From Clostridia bacterium (GTDB lineage Bacteria; Bacillota; Clostridia; Oscillospirales; Acutalibacteraceae), in assembly GCA_030526115.1 (NCBI GenBank), contig JAUNDK010000008.1:1-58548 (forward strand): a stretch of DNA of 58,548 nt, in the 5' to 3' direction. A model generated the notes under the pieces. That model worked only from the letters and a program-made list of their open reading frames with translations. It did no database searches and was not told the DNA's origin. The stretch's first letter is position 1. Each line of letters opens with the position of its first letter. This document shows positions 7,888 to 16,196 of this stretch, piece after piece. A program made the position numbers and the translations under genes.

Positions 7888-9297
7888 ATGAAACTGTATA
7901 ACACATTAACAAGAACAAAGGACGAGTTCGTCCCACATGAAGAGGGCAAGGTTAAGATGTATACCTGTGGCCCTACCGTTTATCACTTTGCCCACATCGG
8001 TAACCTCAGAACATATATCATGGAGGACGTTCTCGAGAAGTTCCTCCGTTTCTACGGCTACGATGTAACAAGAGCCATGAACATCACAGACGTCGGTCAC
8101 CTTTCCAGCGATGCCGACACAGGTGAGGACAAGATGCTCAAGGGTGCAAAGAGAGAGCACAAGACAGTTCTCGAGATTGCGAAGTATTACACAGATGCTT
8201 TCTTCGCAGACTGCGAAAAGCTCAACATCAAATATCCTGATGTTGTTGCTCCCGCAACATCCTGCATTCCTGAGTACATCGAGATGATTACAAAGCTCCT
8301 CAATGACGGCTATGCTTATCAGGCAGGCGGCAATGTTTATTTCGATACATCCAAGCTTAAGAACTACTATGTTTTCGGTAATGTGGATGAGAAGGATCTC
8401 GCTGTCGGTGTTCGTGACAGCGTAGAAGAGGACAGCAACAAGAAGAACAAGGCCGACTTCGTTCTCTGGTTCACAAAGTCCAAGTTTGACGATCAGGAGT
8501 TAAAGTGGGATTCCCCTTGGGGCAACGGTTACCCGGGCTGGCACATTGAGTGCTCCAACATCTCCATCAAATATCTCGGTGAGTACCTCGATATTCACTG
8601 CGGTGGTATTGACAACGCCTTCCCACACCACACAAACGAGATTGCCCAGTCAGAGGCTTATCTCGGTCACCCATGGTGCACAAACTGGTTCCATGTTCTC
8701 CACCTCAATGACGAAACAGGCAAGATGAGCAAATCAAAGGGCGACTTCCTCACAGTATCTCTTCTCGAGCAGAAGGGCTACGACCCAATCGCTTACAGAT
8801 ATTTCTGCCTGCAGTCCCATTACAGAAAGCCGCTCGTATTCTCCTACGAGAATCTCGACAACGCTGTTGCCGCTTATGACAAGCTCGTTAAGAGAATTGC
8901 CAACATCCCTGATGAGGGTGAAGTTGACACAGATCTTGTAAATGCTCAGAAGCAGATTTTCATCGACCTCGTAGGTAACGATCTTAACACAGCTCTCGGT
9001 ATCACAAAGGTATTCGATGTTCTCAAGCTTGACACAAACGGAGCAACAAAGAGATTCATTATCGGTGAGTTCGACAAGGTTCTCTCCCTCAACCTCCTCA
9101 ACCCTAACAAGAAGCCTGTAAACCACGGCAATGTTACACCTGAGCAGGTAGAAGAGATCGAGAAGCTCATCGCAGAGCGCACAGAGGCAAGAAAAGCCAA
9201 GAACTGGGCGGAAGCTGACCGCATCCGTGACGAGCTCAACGCAAGAGGCGTTATCCTCAAGGACACAGCCGCTGGCATCGAGTGGACAGTTAAATAA
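7888..9297 (+). CDS. cysS: Cysteinyl-tRNA synthetase
   Basis: A 469-residue class I synthetase that charges tRNA-Cys. The N-terminal MYTCGPTVY holds the first zinc-binding Cys, followed by the HIGH-type signature AHIGN, the WHIECS zinc ligand segment and KMSKSKGDF starting at Lys279. The C-terminal region has the usual helical anticodon-binding part, ending in ARNAL-like TEARKAKNWAEADRIRDEL. An AAGGAGA site precedes the start. Coupling of cysE and cysS behind one T-box ties precursor supply to tRNA charging. Confidence 0.97.
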   Translation: MKLYNTLTRTKDEFVPHEEGKVKMYTCGPTVYHFAHIGNLRTYIMEDVLEKFLRFYGYDVTRAMNITDVGHLSSDADTGEDKMLKGAKREHKTVLEIAKYYTDAFFADCEKLNIKYPDVVAPATSCIPEYIEMITKLLNDGYAYQAGGNVYFDTSKLKNYYVFGNVDEKDLAVGVRDSVEEDSNKKNKADFVLWFTKSKFDDQELKWDSPWGNGYPGWHIECSNISIKYLGEYLDIHCGGIDNAFPHHTNEIAQSEAYLGHPWCTNWFHVLHLNDETGKMSKSKGDFLTVSLLEQKGYDPIAYRYFCLQSHYRKPLVFSYENLDNAVAAYDKLVKRIANIPDEGEVDTDLVNAQKQIFIDLVGNDLNTALGITKVFDVLKLDTNGATKRFIIGEFDKVLSLNLLNPNKKPVNHGNVTPEQVEEIEKLIAERTEARKAKNWAEADRIRDELNARGVILKDTAAGIEWTVK

Positions 9298-9317
9298 TAT
9301 TCATAATGATATGACAG

Positions 9318-9347
9318 CACCCCGGATGATAAGTCCGGGGTGTTTTG
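9318..9347 (+). terminator. Rho-independent terminator after cysS
   Basis: CACCCCGGA (9318-9326) pairs perfectly with TCCGGGGTG (9334-9342), followed by TTTTG. There is no T-run on the minus strand, so it should not efficiently end the converging accessory operon. Confidence 0.85.
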
Positions 9348-9359
9348 TTTGTTTTTGAA

Positions 9360-9575
9360 TTATTTTACTTTATGAAATTCAAGACGTTCAGGAATAACTT
9401 TTACTTCATATCCATATTCAAATGCCTTTCGTGCTATCGCAGACTTTTCTTCTGTATATCGTTTATTCTGAGGAATATCAGCCCCCGTATAACTAATATA
9501 CTGACTACGAGTCATTTCAAAATCCTTTCCATTATCAAAAAGATTCACAATTTTATCTAACTTTGGTCTGGCCAT
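9360..9575 (-). CDS. Small hypothetical protein, last gene of AT-rich operon
   Basis: A 71-residue protein (MARPKLDKIVNLFDNGK...) with a very good ribosome binding site, AAAGGAGG, five bases before the ATG. Its start is 11 bases beyond the stop of the preceding frame, so it belongs to the same transcript. It is charged, has no membrane segment or signal peptide, and has a helix-rich look with a C-terminal KAFEYGYEVKVIPERLEF strand-like end. No family was recognised. A small soluble last gene in an island operon could be an immunity or regulatory partner of the upstream proteins; that is only a guess. Confidence 0.7.
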   Translation of the reverse strand: MARPKLDKIVNLFDNGKDFEMTRSQYISYTGADIPQNKRYTEEKSAIARKAFEYGYEVKVIPERLEFHKVK

Positions 9576-9586
9576 AAAAACCTCCT

Positions 9587-9949
9587 TTAAAATTCTATTG
9601 GGTCAACATAAGATGTATAAAGAGTTAATTCATCTTTTTCTATAACAAAAAACCAATACTTATCAGATATCTTATATATTTCTTCCGGAATATACCATAA
9701 ACCTTTTAGCCTCCAAACACTTAGCCAAAATCTTTCATCGCTATGATAATAATTTTCTCCATAAGATACGCCATTGTCATCTCTCGCTAAATCGCCGTAA
9801 AAATGAAGGCCTGATACAAATTTACTTTTTACATCTTTTTCTGACATTTTATCATATATATCATCAAAAGCTCCGCCTTTGCCATCTTCGGTAATCAGTC
9901 TTATACCATTATTTTTTATGTATTCCTTAACTTCATCTTTAGTTGGCAT
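9587..9949 (-). CDS. 3' portion of a split gene (hypothetical); probably continues the 10027-10875 frame
   Basis: The frame from the ATG at 9949 gives 120 residues, but this ATG has no Shine-Dalgarno sequence. The same frame stays open upstream to about 10072 and codes for protein-like sequence right up to the ATG (KVGEKYDGLWDNYPYRDLNL), overlapping the end of the preceding gene. A -1 shift in the A6 run at 10063-10058 joins both frames and adds 157 residues. The region is rich in Trp and Tyr (SDERFWLSVWRLKGLWYIPE), soluble, and has no recognised family. It is better read as the C-terminal domain of the membrane protein encoded by 10027-10875 than as a separate gene. Confidence 0.55.
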   Translation of the reverse strand: MPTKDEVKEYIKNNGIRLITEDGKGGAFDDIYDKMSEKDVKSKFVSGLHFYGDLARDDNGVSYGENYYHSDERFWLSVWRLKGLWYIPEEIYKISDKYWFFVIEKDELTLYTSYVDPIEF

Positions 9950-10026
9950 GGGAAGATTTAAATCTCTGTATGGATAATTATCCCAAAGTCCGTCGTATTT
10001 TTCACCGACTTTTATCTTTTCTTTTC

Positions 10027-10875
10027 TTAATGACGAATATTTATATGATGAAGTATATTTTTTCTGACTAAGTTAAACTCGATTTTTTTATCTATGTCAA
10101 GAGTATTCCATATTTCTTCTAAATAAGCTCCCCATTGATCATCGTAATAACTCTTTTCAGCTAATTCAGCTAACACTTTAACTAAATCTCCGCCTTTTTT
10201 ATTTTCATAAAAGTATAATATTCTTTCATCTAACTCTTCTTTTATTCTGGTATCAATATACTCTCTATTATATATGTATTTTTTACTTTTACTCTCAGAT
10301 AATAATAATTCTGATTCTTCATCAGGAATCTTTAAACTTATGTAGTTTTCATCTCCACATAAAAAGGCATCTATACTTTTGTCAATGTGTAATATATATG
10401 TTTCAGCACATTTTTCATCGTATTCTGCCTGTGCTTTTTTGTTTGAAGAAGAGATTAAGGAAGAGATTAAAAAAATCAAAATAATAACCGAAATCACTAC
10501 TGCCCCAACTATCCATAGCAATTTTTTATTTAACACAAGCTTTTCTTCATTATCGCCTAATTGCCTATTAATGCTACGAATCTCACTCTCAAGTTTACTG
10601 ATCTCATATCTTATATTTTTTATTTTTTCTTCTCCAGCTTCCCTCACATTCAAGTATAACGGAGCCAAAGAAGCTGAAATATCATGGCTTAACTGTTCAT
10701 TTCGCCTATCGATTTCTTCATTTTTCTTTTCATTTAAAACATACTCAATCTGACCTGCAACAGGTCCAATTAACCCTGCAGTCCAACCCGCCTTAGCAGA
10801 ATTGATTCTCTTTTCCTTGTATGCATTATTCATACTCTCACCAAGTACGCCTATACGATTCAAAGATTCTTCCAA
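10027..10875 (-). CDS. Hypothetical coiled-coil membrane protein, 5' portion of split gene
   Basis: The frame gives 282 residues from a TTG at 10875, which overlaps the end of the upstream gene by 16 bases; an ATG at 10833, preceded by GGTGAG, is an alternative start. Residues about 75-115 are charged and heptad-like (KIKNIRYEISKLESEIRSIN), followed by one transmembrane helix at about 118-142 (LLWIVGAVVISVIILIFLIS) and a soluble C-terminal part. The last residues (NILHHINIRH) look unlike the rest. A -1 shift in the A6 run at 10058-10063 would replace them with the 9587-10060 frame, giving one protein of about 429 residues. No family recognised. Base composition is much more AT-rich than the flanking genes. 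Confidence 0.65.
   Translation of the reverse strand: MEESLNRIGVLGESMNNAYKEKRINSAKAGWTAGLIGPVAGQIEYVLNEKKNEEIDRRNEQLSHDISASLAPLYLNVREAGEEKIKNIRYEISKLESEIRSINRQLGDNEEKLVLNKKLLWIVGAVVISVIILIFLISSLISSSNKKAQAEYDEKCAETYILHIDKSIDAFLCGDENYISLKIPDEESELLLSESKSKKYIYNREYIDTRIKEELDERILYFYENKKGGDLVKVLAELAEKSYYDDQWGAYLEEIWNTLDIDKKIEFNLVRKNILHHINIRH
10057..10063 (-). other. A6 run and A-AAA-AAT heptamer at the frame change
   Basis: In the frame of 10027-10875 the codons read AGA AAA AAT, containing the heptamer A AAA AAT. Slipping back one base here leads straight into the long downstream frame. This fits a programmed -1 site, or a one-base indel in a homopolymer. No clear stimulatory hairpin was seen downstream. 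Confidence 0.5.
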
Positions 10876-11429
10876 TTTTTTTCAGCGTTTTTCAAGTCTT
10901 CTTTTAATTTTTTTAAGTCATCCTCTAATACAAAGCGCTTAGATTCCAGTATCTTCTTTTTCTTTTGTTCTTCATCCAATCCATCCAGCAGATTTGTATT
11001 AGGATTATTTAAAATATCACGAGCGAACTTAATCTGAACATCATAACTGACATAACCACCACATGAAATCAATATATAATCAATAATATATGTAATTATA
11101 TTATTTAGTCCTATGATTAAAAAACCATTAAAAAAAATACACAAAAGACTATCTTTTTTAAGAACCTTAATTAACGAAAATTCCATACCGTAATTAGAAT
11201 ATATACCAGCCAGTATTCCCCAGATAGCAAGAGCCGCAAAAAAGAAAAGCAATCCATACCCTAGCCTTTTTGTGTTTGAATCCGAATCAATATCCATGGA
11301 CTCTATTCTATTCTTTTTAAATTTCTCAAAACCACCAACATATAATAAATACCCGTAATCCAGAAAAATGAAATCATAAAAAAATATACCTATTCCAAAA
11401 ATAATTATCGATAATACATATATTACCAT
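10860..11429 (-). CDS. Hypothetical multi-pass membrane protein, first gene of AT-rich operon
   Basis: The 189-residue protein starts at an ATG preceded by AAGGAGG. It has hydrophobic helices at about residues 2-25, 55-80 and 92-125, then a charged helical tail (DEEQKKKKILESKRFVLEDD and on) that probably forms a coiled coil in the cytoplasm. Its end overlaps the start of the next gene, suggesting translational coupling and perhaps complex formation between two membrane proteins that both have coiled coils. No family was recognised. It is AT-rich like its operon partners and unlike cysS and dusB on either side, which suggests acquisition by transfer. Confidence 0.7.
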   Translation of the reverse strand: MVIYVLSIIIFGIGIFFYDFIFLDYGYLLYVGGFEKFKKNRIESMDIDSDSNTKRLGYGLLFFFAALAIWGILAGIYSNYGMEFSLIKVLKKDSLLCIFFNGFLIIGLNNIITYIIDYILISCGGYVSYDVQIKFARDILNNPNTNLLDGLDEEQKKKKILESKRFVLEDDLKKLKEDLKNAEKNWKNL

Positions 11430-11482
11430 TATTATTCCTCCTTGATTTTTTACATCTGTTTACAACAAATCTGTATGGATTT

Positions 11483-11511
11483 ATTATACTCGTTTTACCC
11501 CCCCATTTTTC
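11483..11511 (-). promoter_or_regulatory. Putative promoter of AT-rich operon with a G7 run in the spacer
   Basis: On the minus strand a perfect TATAAT (11488-11483) lies about 50 bases before the first gene. The position 17 bases upstream has only a poor -35 (GAAAAA, 11511-11506). The spacer contains seven consecutive G (11504-11498). Slippage in this run would alter spacing and promoter strength. Confidence 0.5.
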
Positions 11512-11643
11512 TTTTCGGGAATTAAAACAAAGTTCTATATTTCCCACAAAACACAATAATGCTGATTGTGGAAAACATAAGATTAAAAGTGTTTAGCATT
11601 ACTTAAGCGGCATTTTCACAACCTGTTAATAAAACTAAAATGA

Positions 11644-11672
11644 TTGAAATAAACGCCGTTTTACTGTAAAAT
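11644..11672 (+). promoter_or_regulatory. Promoter of the dusB-polA operon
   Basis: TTGAAA (11644-11649), a 17-base spacer and TAAAAT (11667-11672). Confidence 0.65.
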
Positions 11673-11720
11673 AGAGGAAATATATTCCAATAAAATACAT
11701 CGAAAAAAGTGAGTAAATAT

Positions 11721-12707
11721 ATGAAAATAGGAAATCTTGAAATTAAAGGTCAGGCAATACTTGCCCCCATGGCAGGTGCCACCGACAAAACTTTCAGAAA
11801 AATCTGTTCCGACTTCGGTTCGGCTTACACAATAACCGAGATGGTGTCTTCAAAGGCCATAATGTTCAACCAGAAGAACACCCGTGAGCTCATGGACTTG
11901 AGCGGAGACAATCACCCTGTTGCAATTCAGCTTTTCGGTGATGATCCTTTCACCATGGCAAAAGCCGCAGAGAGAGCAATGGAATTCGGCCCCGATATGA
12001 TAGACATAAACATGGGCTGTCCCGTACCGAAAATCGCAGGAAACGGCTGTGGCAGTGCCCTCATGAAACGCCCTGATTTATGCGGTAACATAGTCCGTGC
12101 CATGAAACAGGCTGTGGATATTCCGATTACGGTAAAAATCCGCAAGGGCTGGGACAATGACAGCGTAAATGCGGTTGAGGTTGCAAAGATATGCGAGGAT
12201 GCAGGCGCAGATGCCATCGCAGTTCACGGCAGAACAAGAACTCAGATGTATGAGCCACCTGCCGACTGGGAGATTATCCGCCTTGTAAAAGAGGCCGTAA
12301 AGGTTCCCGTTATAGGCAACGGCGACATACTCGGTGCAAACTCCGCCGCCATGATGATAGACAGAACAGGCTGTGATGCCGTTATGGTGGGCAGAGCCGC
12401 CCTCGGTAATCCATGGATATTCCGTGAGATTAACGCATGTTTAAGAGATGAACTCCGCATTATGCCTCCGCCATCAATCGAGGAGAGAATTCTTGTAATC
12501 CGCAAACACATTGGCTCCATGTGTGAGGCAAAGGGCGAAGAGCGTGGCATGAAAGAGGCAAGAAAGCATGTGGGCTGGTATATGCACGGCTTACGCAATG
12601 CCGCAGAGTTCCGCAGAAGAGCAGGTTACCTCTCCACCATTCAGGAACTTGACGAGCTCATGCGAGATGTATATATCGCAAACAAGACAGTCGAAGAAGA
12701 CGACTGA
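11721..12707 (+). CDS. dusB: tRNA-dihydrouridine synthase (DusB type)
   Basis: About 328 residues from the ATG at 11721; a GTG four codons earlier is in frame, but MKIGNLEIKG is where the family normally begins, and GTGAG would serve as its Shine-Dalgarno sequence. The enzyme uses FMN and NADPH to reduce uridines in the tRNA D-loop region. The TIM-barrel start APMAGATDKTFR, the active-site motif INMGCPVPKIAGNGCGSAL with its catalytic Cys, KIRKGWD, VHGRTR and GNGDI are all visible. It is the first gene of an operon with polA, the rlmA-like gene and a nitroreductase. Confidence 0.93.
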   Translation: MKIGNLEIKGQAILAPMAGATDKTFRKICSDFGSAYTITEMVSSKAIMFNQKNTRELMDLSGDNHPVAIQLFGDDPFTMAKAAERAMEFGPDMIDINMGCPVPKIAGNGCGSALMKRPDLCGNIVRAMKQAVDIPITVKIRKGWDNDSVNAVEVAKICEDAGADAIAVHGRTRTQMYEPPADWEIIRLVKEAVKVPVIGNGDILGANSAAMMIDRTGCDAVMVGRAALGNPWIFREINACLRDELRIMPPPSIEERILVIRKHIGSMCEAKGEERGMKEARKHVGWYMHGLRNAAEFRRRAGYLSTIQELDELMRDVYIANKTVEEDD

Positions 12708-12762
12708 TACGGAAGAGTAATTCCCAAGCTCGTTTATTATGTAATTACAGAAGGATAAAAAT

Positions 12763-15351
12763 ATGAAACTTTTGGTACTGGACGGTAACAGTATTGTTAA
12801 CCGTGCGTTTTACGGAATAAAACCGCTCACAACAAAAAACGGTGAATTCACCAATGCCATTTACGGCTTCCTCACCATATTAAATAAAATGAGAGCAGAG
12901 CTCTCCCCTGACTGCTGTGCCATAGCTTTCGACCTGAAGGCACCCACCTTCCGTCACAAGGCCTACGCAGGTTACAAGGCGGGCCGTCATGCCATGCCTG
13001 AGGAGCTCGCCTCACAGATGCCTGTTCTCAAGGAACTTCTCGGCTACCTCGGTTACACCATAGTAAGCTGTGAGGGTTATGAGGCCGACGATATCCTCGG
13101 TACATTTGCAAAAAAGTGTGAGGCAACAGGCGATGTATGTTATATCGCCACAGGAGACCGGGACAGCCTTCAGCTTGTCTCAGAGGCTACCACTGTACGT
13201 CTTGCCACAACAAAATTCGGACAGAGCTCCGTTACTCTTTACGACACAGATAAAATCATGGAGGTTTACGGTGTAACACCGCCTCAGCTTATCGATATAA
13301 AGGCTATTCAGGGCGATACCTCCGATAAAATTCCCGGTGCCGCAGGCATAGGCGAAAAGGGTGCAAAGGATCTCATCTCAAGATTCGGCTCGGTTAAATA
13401 TATCTACGAGCATATTGATGAACTGGATATAAAGCCGGGCATGAAGAAAAAGCTCATCGACTCAAAAGAGAATGTAGAGCTCAGCTACTTCCTCGGTAAA
13501 ATCAACTGTGAGGTTCCGATTGACACCGAAATTTCCCACTACGAGATTAAGCCTGTGGATGTTTCCACAGCCGCACCTCTCATGTCAAGGCTGGAGCTTT
13601 TCAAGCTCATGGAGAGTATGAATATCGCCCTCACAGGTGCTTCTTCCGCTCAGATGTCCCTCTCCGATTTAACAGAGAGTAAGCCTGAATTTAAGCACGA
13701 GGTTCTCGCAGACGGTGCAAAGATACTCGCCATGTGCAGTGACGAGGGCAGGGCTTACTTCCTCACAGAGTATGACGATGAGGGCAGAATATCAAAAATG
13801 CACTTCACCCTCGACGACACAGTATATACTTTTGAACCAAGTGAGATTTTCTTAAAGAGCTTCGCAGAAAACAAAAATATTCAGAAGTTCACCCATGACA
13901 TAAAGCCTTTCCACAAGGCAGTAATGAAAATGGGACTTACAGTAAATAGCCCTGCTTTTGACAGCGTGCTTGCCGCATATCTTCTCAATCCATCCGCTTC
14001 AGGTTATGACACAGAGAGACTCGAGGCAGAATACAGCGTATTCGTCCCGGAGCTTGACACTAAAGAAGCAGGTATTGCTGCCGCTTTCCCTGCCCTGTGC
14101 GATAAACTGGGCAAAGATATTGACGCAAGAGATCAGCGTGAGCTGCTCTCAGATATAGAACTTCCTCTCGCAGAGGTTCTCGCCGCCATGGAAAACGAAG
14201 GCTTCATGGCTAACCGTGACGATATCATCGCCTACGGTGAAAAGCTCAGGGTTCGCATAAATGAGCTTGTCTCAGGCATCAAGGCAGAGGTCGGTGATAT
14301 CAACCTGAACTCTCCGAAACAGCTCGGTACCGCTTTATTTGAGACCATGGGTCTTCCCCACGGCAAAAAGACAAAGACAGGTTATTCCACCAATGCGGAT
14401 GTTCTTGAACCTCTCCGCTGGGATTACCCCGTTGTAAACGATATACTTGAGTACAGAGCATTATCAAAACTCAGCTCCACATACGTTGAGGGTCTGCTCA
14501 AGGTTATAGGCGAGGACGGAAGAATTCACTCCTCCTTTAATCAGACAGAAACAAGAACAGGCCGAATCTCCTCCACAGAGCCCAACCTTCAGAACATTCC
14601 CGTAAGAACCGAGCTCGGCAGGGAAATGAGAAAGTTCTTCGTTGCAAGGGACGGCTGGACTTTAGTCGATGCCGACTACTCTCAGATTGAACTTCGTGTT
14701 CTCGCCCATGTGGCAAACGATAAGGTAATGATAGATTCATTCAACAGTGGCAAGGATATTCACCGCTCCACAGCGGCAAAGGTTTTCGGCATTCCGGAGG
14801 ATATGGTAACTTCCAAGATGCGTTCCAGAGCAAAGGCCGTAAACTTCGGTATTGTTTACGGAATAGGCGCATTCTCCCTCTCCAAGGATATCGGAGTTTC
14901 CGTAAAAGAAGCCAACGCCTATATAGACGAATACCTCAAGAACTTCAGTGGTGTTCGTGACTACATGGATACGGTAATCGCCAATGCAAAAGAGAAGGGC
15001 TATGCCGAGGATATCTTCGGCAGAAGACGTTACCTTCCGGAGCTTTCCAGCTCCAATTTCTCCCTGCGCGCTTTCGGTGAAAGAGTTGCAAGAAACATGC
15101 CTATTCAGGGTGCCGCCGCAGATATAATCAAAATTGCCATGGTAAAGGTTTTCAACCGCCTGAAAGAGGAAAACCTGGAAGCAAGACTCATACTTCAGGT
15201 ACACGATGAGCTCATCGTTGAATGTCCTGAGGCAGAGGCAGATAAGGTTAAATCAATTCTCGAAGAGGAAATGTCAGGTGCGGTAAAGATGTCCGTTCCT
15301 ATGATTGCGGATGCCAACATAGGCAAAGACTGGTTCCTCGCAAAGGGTTAA
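12763..15351 (+). CDS. polA: DNA polymerase I
   Basis: An 862-residue family A polymerase for Okazaki-fragment processing and repair. Residues 1-290 form the 5'-3' exonuclease (GNSIVNRAFYG, YEADDILGT, GDTSDKIPGAAGIGEKGA). The polymerase domain has motif A DADYSQIELR from residue 636, motif B around RSRAKAVNFGIVYG from residue 687 and motif C VHDE from residue 813. The central 3'-5' exonuclease region (about 300-460) lacks the DxE metal-binding motif of the proofreading enzymes, so proofreading is probably absent, as in B. subtilis and Taq PolA. It is 55 bases downstream of dusB and five bases before the rlmA-like gene. Confidence 0.96.
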   Translation: MKLLVLDGNSIVNRAFYGIKPLTTKNGEFTNAIYGFLTILNKMRAELSPDCCAIAFDLKAPTFRHKAYAGYKAGRHAMPEELASQMPVLKELLGYLGYTIVSCEGYEADDILGTFAKKCEATGDVCYIATGDRDSLQLVSEATTVRLATTKFGQSSVTLYDTDKIMEVYGVTPPQLIDIKAIQGDTSDKIPGAAGIGEKGAKDLISRFGSVKYIYEHIDELDIKPGMKKKLIDSKENVELSYFLGKINCEVPIDTEISHYEIKPVDVSTAAPLMSRLELFKLMESMNIALTGASSAQMSLSDLTESKPEFKHEVLADGAKILAMCSDEGRAYFLTEYDDEGRISKMHFTLDDTVYTFEPSEIFLKSFAENKNIQKFTHDIKPFHKAVMKMGLTVNSPAFDSVLAAYLLNPSASGYDTERLEAEYSVFVPELDTKEAGIAAAFPALCDKLGKDIDARDQRELLSDIELPLAEVLAAMENEGFMANRDDIIAYGEKLRVRINELVSGIKAEVGDINLNSPKQLGTALFETMGLPHGKKTKTGYSTNADVLEPLRWDYPVVNDILEYRALSKLSSTYVEGLLKVIGEDGRIHSSFNQTETRTGRISSTEPNLQNIPVRTELGREMRKFFVARDGWTLVDADYSQIELRVLAHVANDKVMIDSFNSGKDIHRSTAAKVFGIPEDMVTSKMRSRAKAVNFGIVYGIGAFSLSKDIGVSVKEANAYIDEYLKNFSGVRDYMDTVIANAKEKGYAEDIFGRRRYLPELSSSNFSLRAFGERVARNMPIQGAAADIIKIAMVKVFNRLKEENLEARLILQVHDELIVECPEAEADKVKSILEEEMSGAVKMSVPMIADANIGKDWFLAKG

Positions 15352-15356
15352 GATAT

Positions 15357-16184
15357 ATGATAAATCCATTATTATTCTGTTGCTCCGTATGCGGAAGCAA
15401 ACTGGAAATTACAGAACATGCCCTTGTCTGCACAAACGAAGAGAAACAGCATTCTTTTGACATGGCAAGACAGGGTTATGTTCACCTTGTAAAACCGAAC
15501 AAAATGCACTCCAAGAATCCGGGTGACACAAAGCTCATGGTGGATTCCAGGCGTGAATTCCTCACCGCAGGATATTACGATATTTTCGCAGACAAACTCT
15601 GCGAGATTGTAAAAAATCAGGGTATGGAAAGCCCTGTCATCCTCGACTGCGGATGCGGAGAGGGTTACTACACAGGCAAAATTAAAGAGTGTTTACCGAA
15701 TGCAGATATTTCAGGTTTCGACATAAGCAAACTTGCAGTAAAAGCCGCCGCAGGTAAATACAAGAATATCAATTTTGCGGTGAGCTCCGTGTTCGATATT
15801 CCCGTACCAAATGAAAGCGTAGATATTCTCACCGATGTATTCTCGCCCCTTGCGGAAAAGGAATTCCTGAGGGTACTTAAAAAGAACGGTGTATTCATCT
15901 ATGCCGTTCCGGGTGAAAGGCACCTGTGGGGGCTCAAAGAAGTTCTCTATGAAAACCCATACGAAAATGAATACAAAGAGACAGCCTACGAGGGCTTCGA
16001 GCTCACAGACAGAATCACCGTAAAGGGTGAGATTAGGCTCTACAGTAATGCTCAGATTATGAATCTTTTCAGCATGACTCCTTACTACTGGAAAACAGAC
16101 ATAAAGGGTTCGGAGAGGCTCAGGGCTTTAAATGAGCTTACTACCGAAATTCACTTTGATTTTCTTGTTTACAAAAAGATATAA
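15357..16184 (+). CDS. rlmA: 23S rRNA guanine-N1 methyltransferase, RlmA family
   Basis: The 275-residue protein begins with a zinc-ribbon (CCSVCGS ... CTNEEKQHSF) followed by the RlmA signature region FDMARQGYVHLV and NPGDTKLMVDSRREFL. A class I SAM-dependent methyltransferase fold follows, with motif I as ILDCGCGEGYYTG and a later DVFSPLAEKEFLRVL. RlmA-type enzymes methylate N1 of G745 or G748 of 23S rRNA; the Gram-positive type can influence macrolide and tylosin response. Which position this one modifies cannot be told by eye. It follows polA by five bases and precedes a nitroreductase by 12. Confidence 0.88.
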   Translation: MINPLLFCCSVCGSKLEITEHALVCTNEEKQHSFDMARQGYVHLVKPNKMHSKNPGDTKLMVDSRREFLTAGYYDIFADKLCEIVKNQGMESPVILDCGCGEGYYTGKIKECLPNADISGFDISKLAVKAAAGKYKNINFAVSSVFDIPVPNESVDILTDVFSPLAEKEFLRVLKKNGVFIYAVPGERHLWGLKEVLYENPYENEYKETAYEGFELTDRITVKGEIRLYSNAQIMNLFSMTPYYWKTDIKGSERLRALNELTTEIHFDFLVYKKI

Positions 16185-16196
16185 GCGGAGGTTACC

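Noticed and set aside
9318..9347. cysS hairpin as a terminator for the AT-rich operon too
   Set aside because: The minus strand has no T-run after the stem, so only the plus direction is supported.
9360..11429. CRISPR, prophage or transposon origin of the AT-rich island
   Set aside because: No direct repeats with spacers, no integrase, transposase, phage structural gene, flanking tRNA or duplicated ends could be seen.
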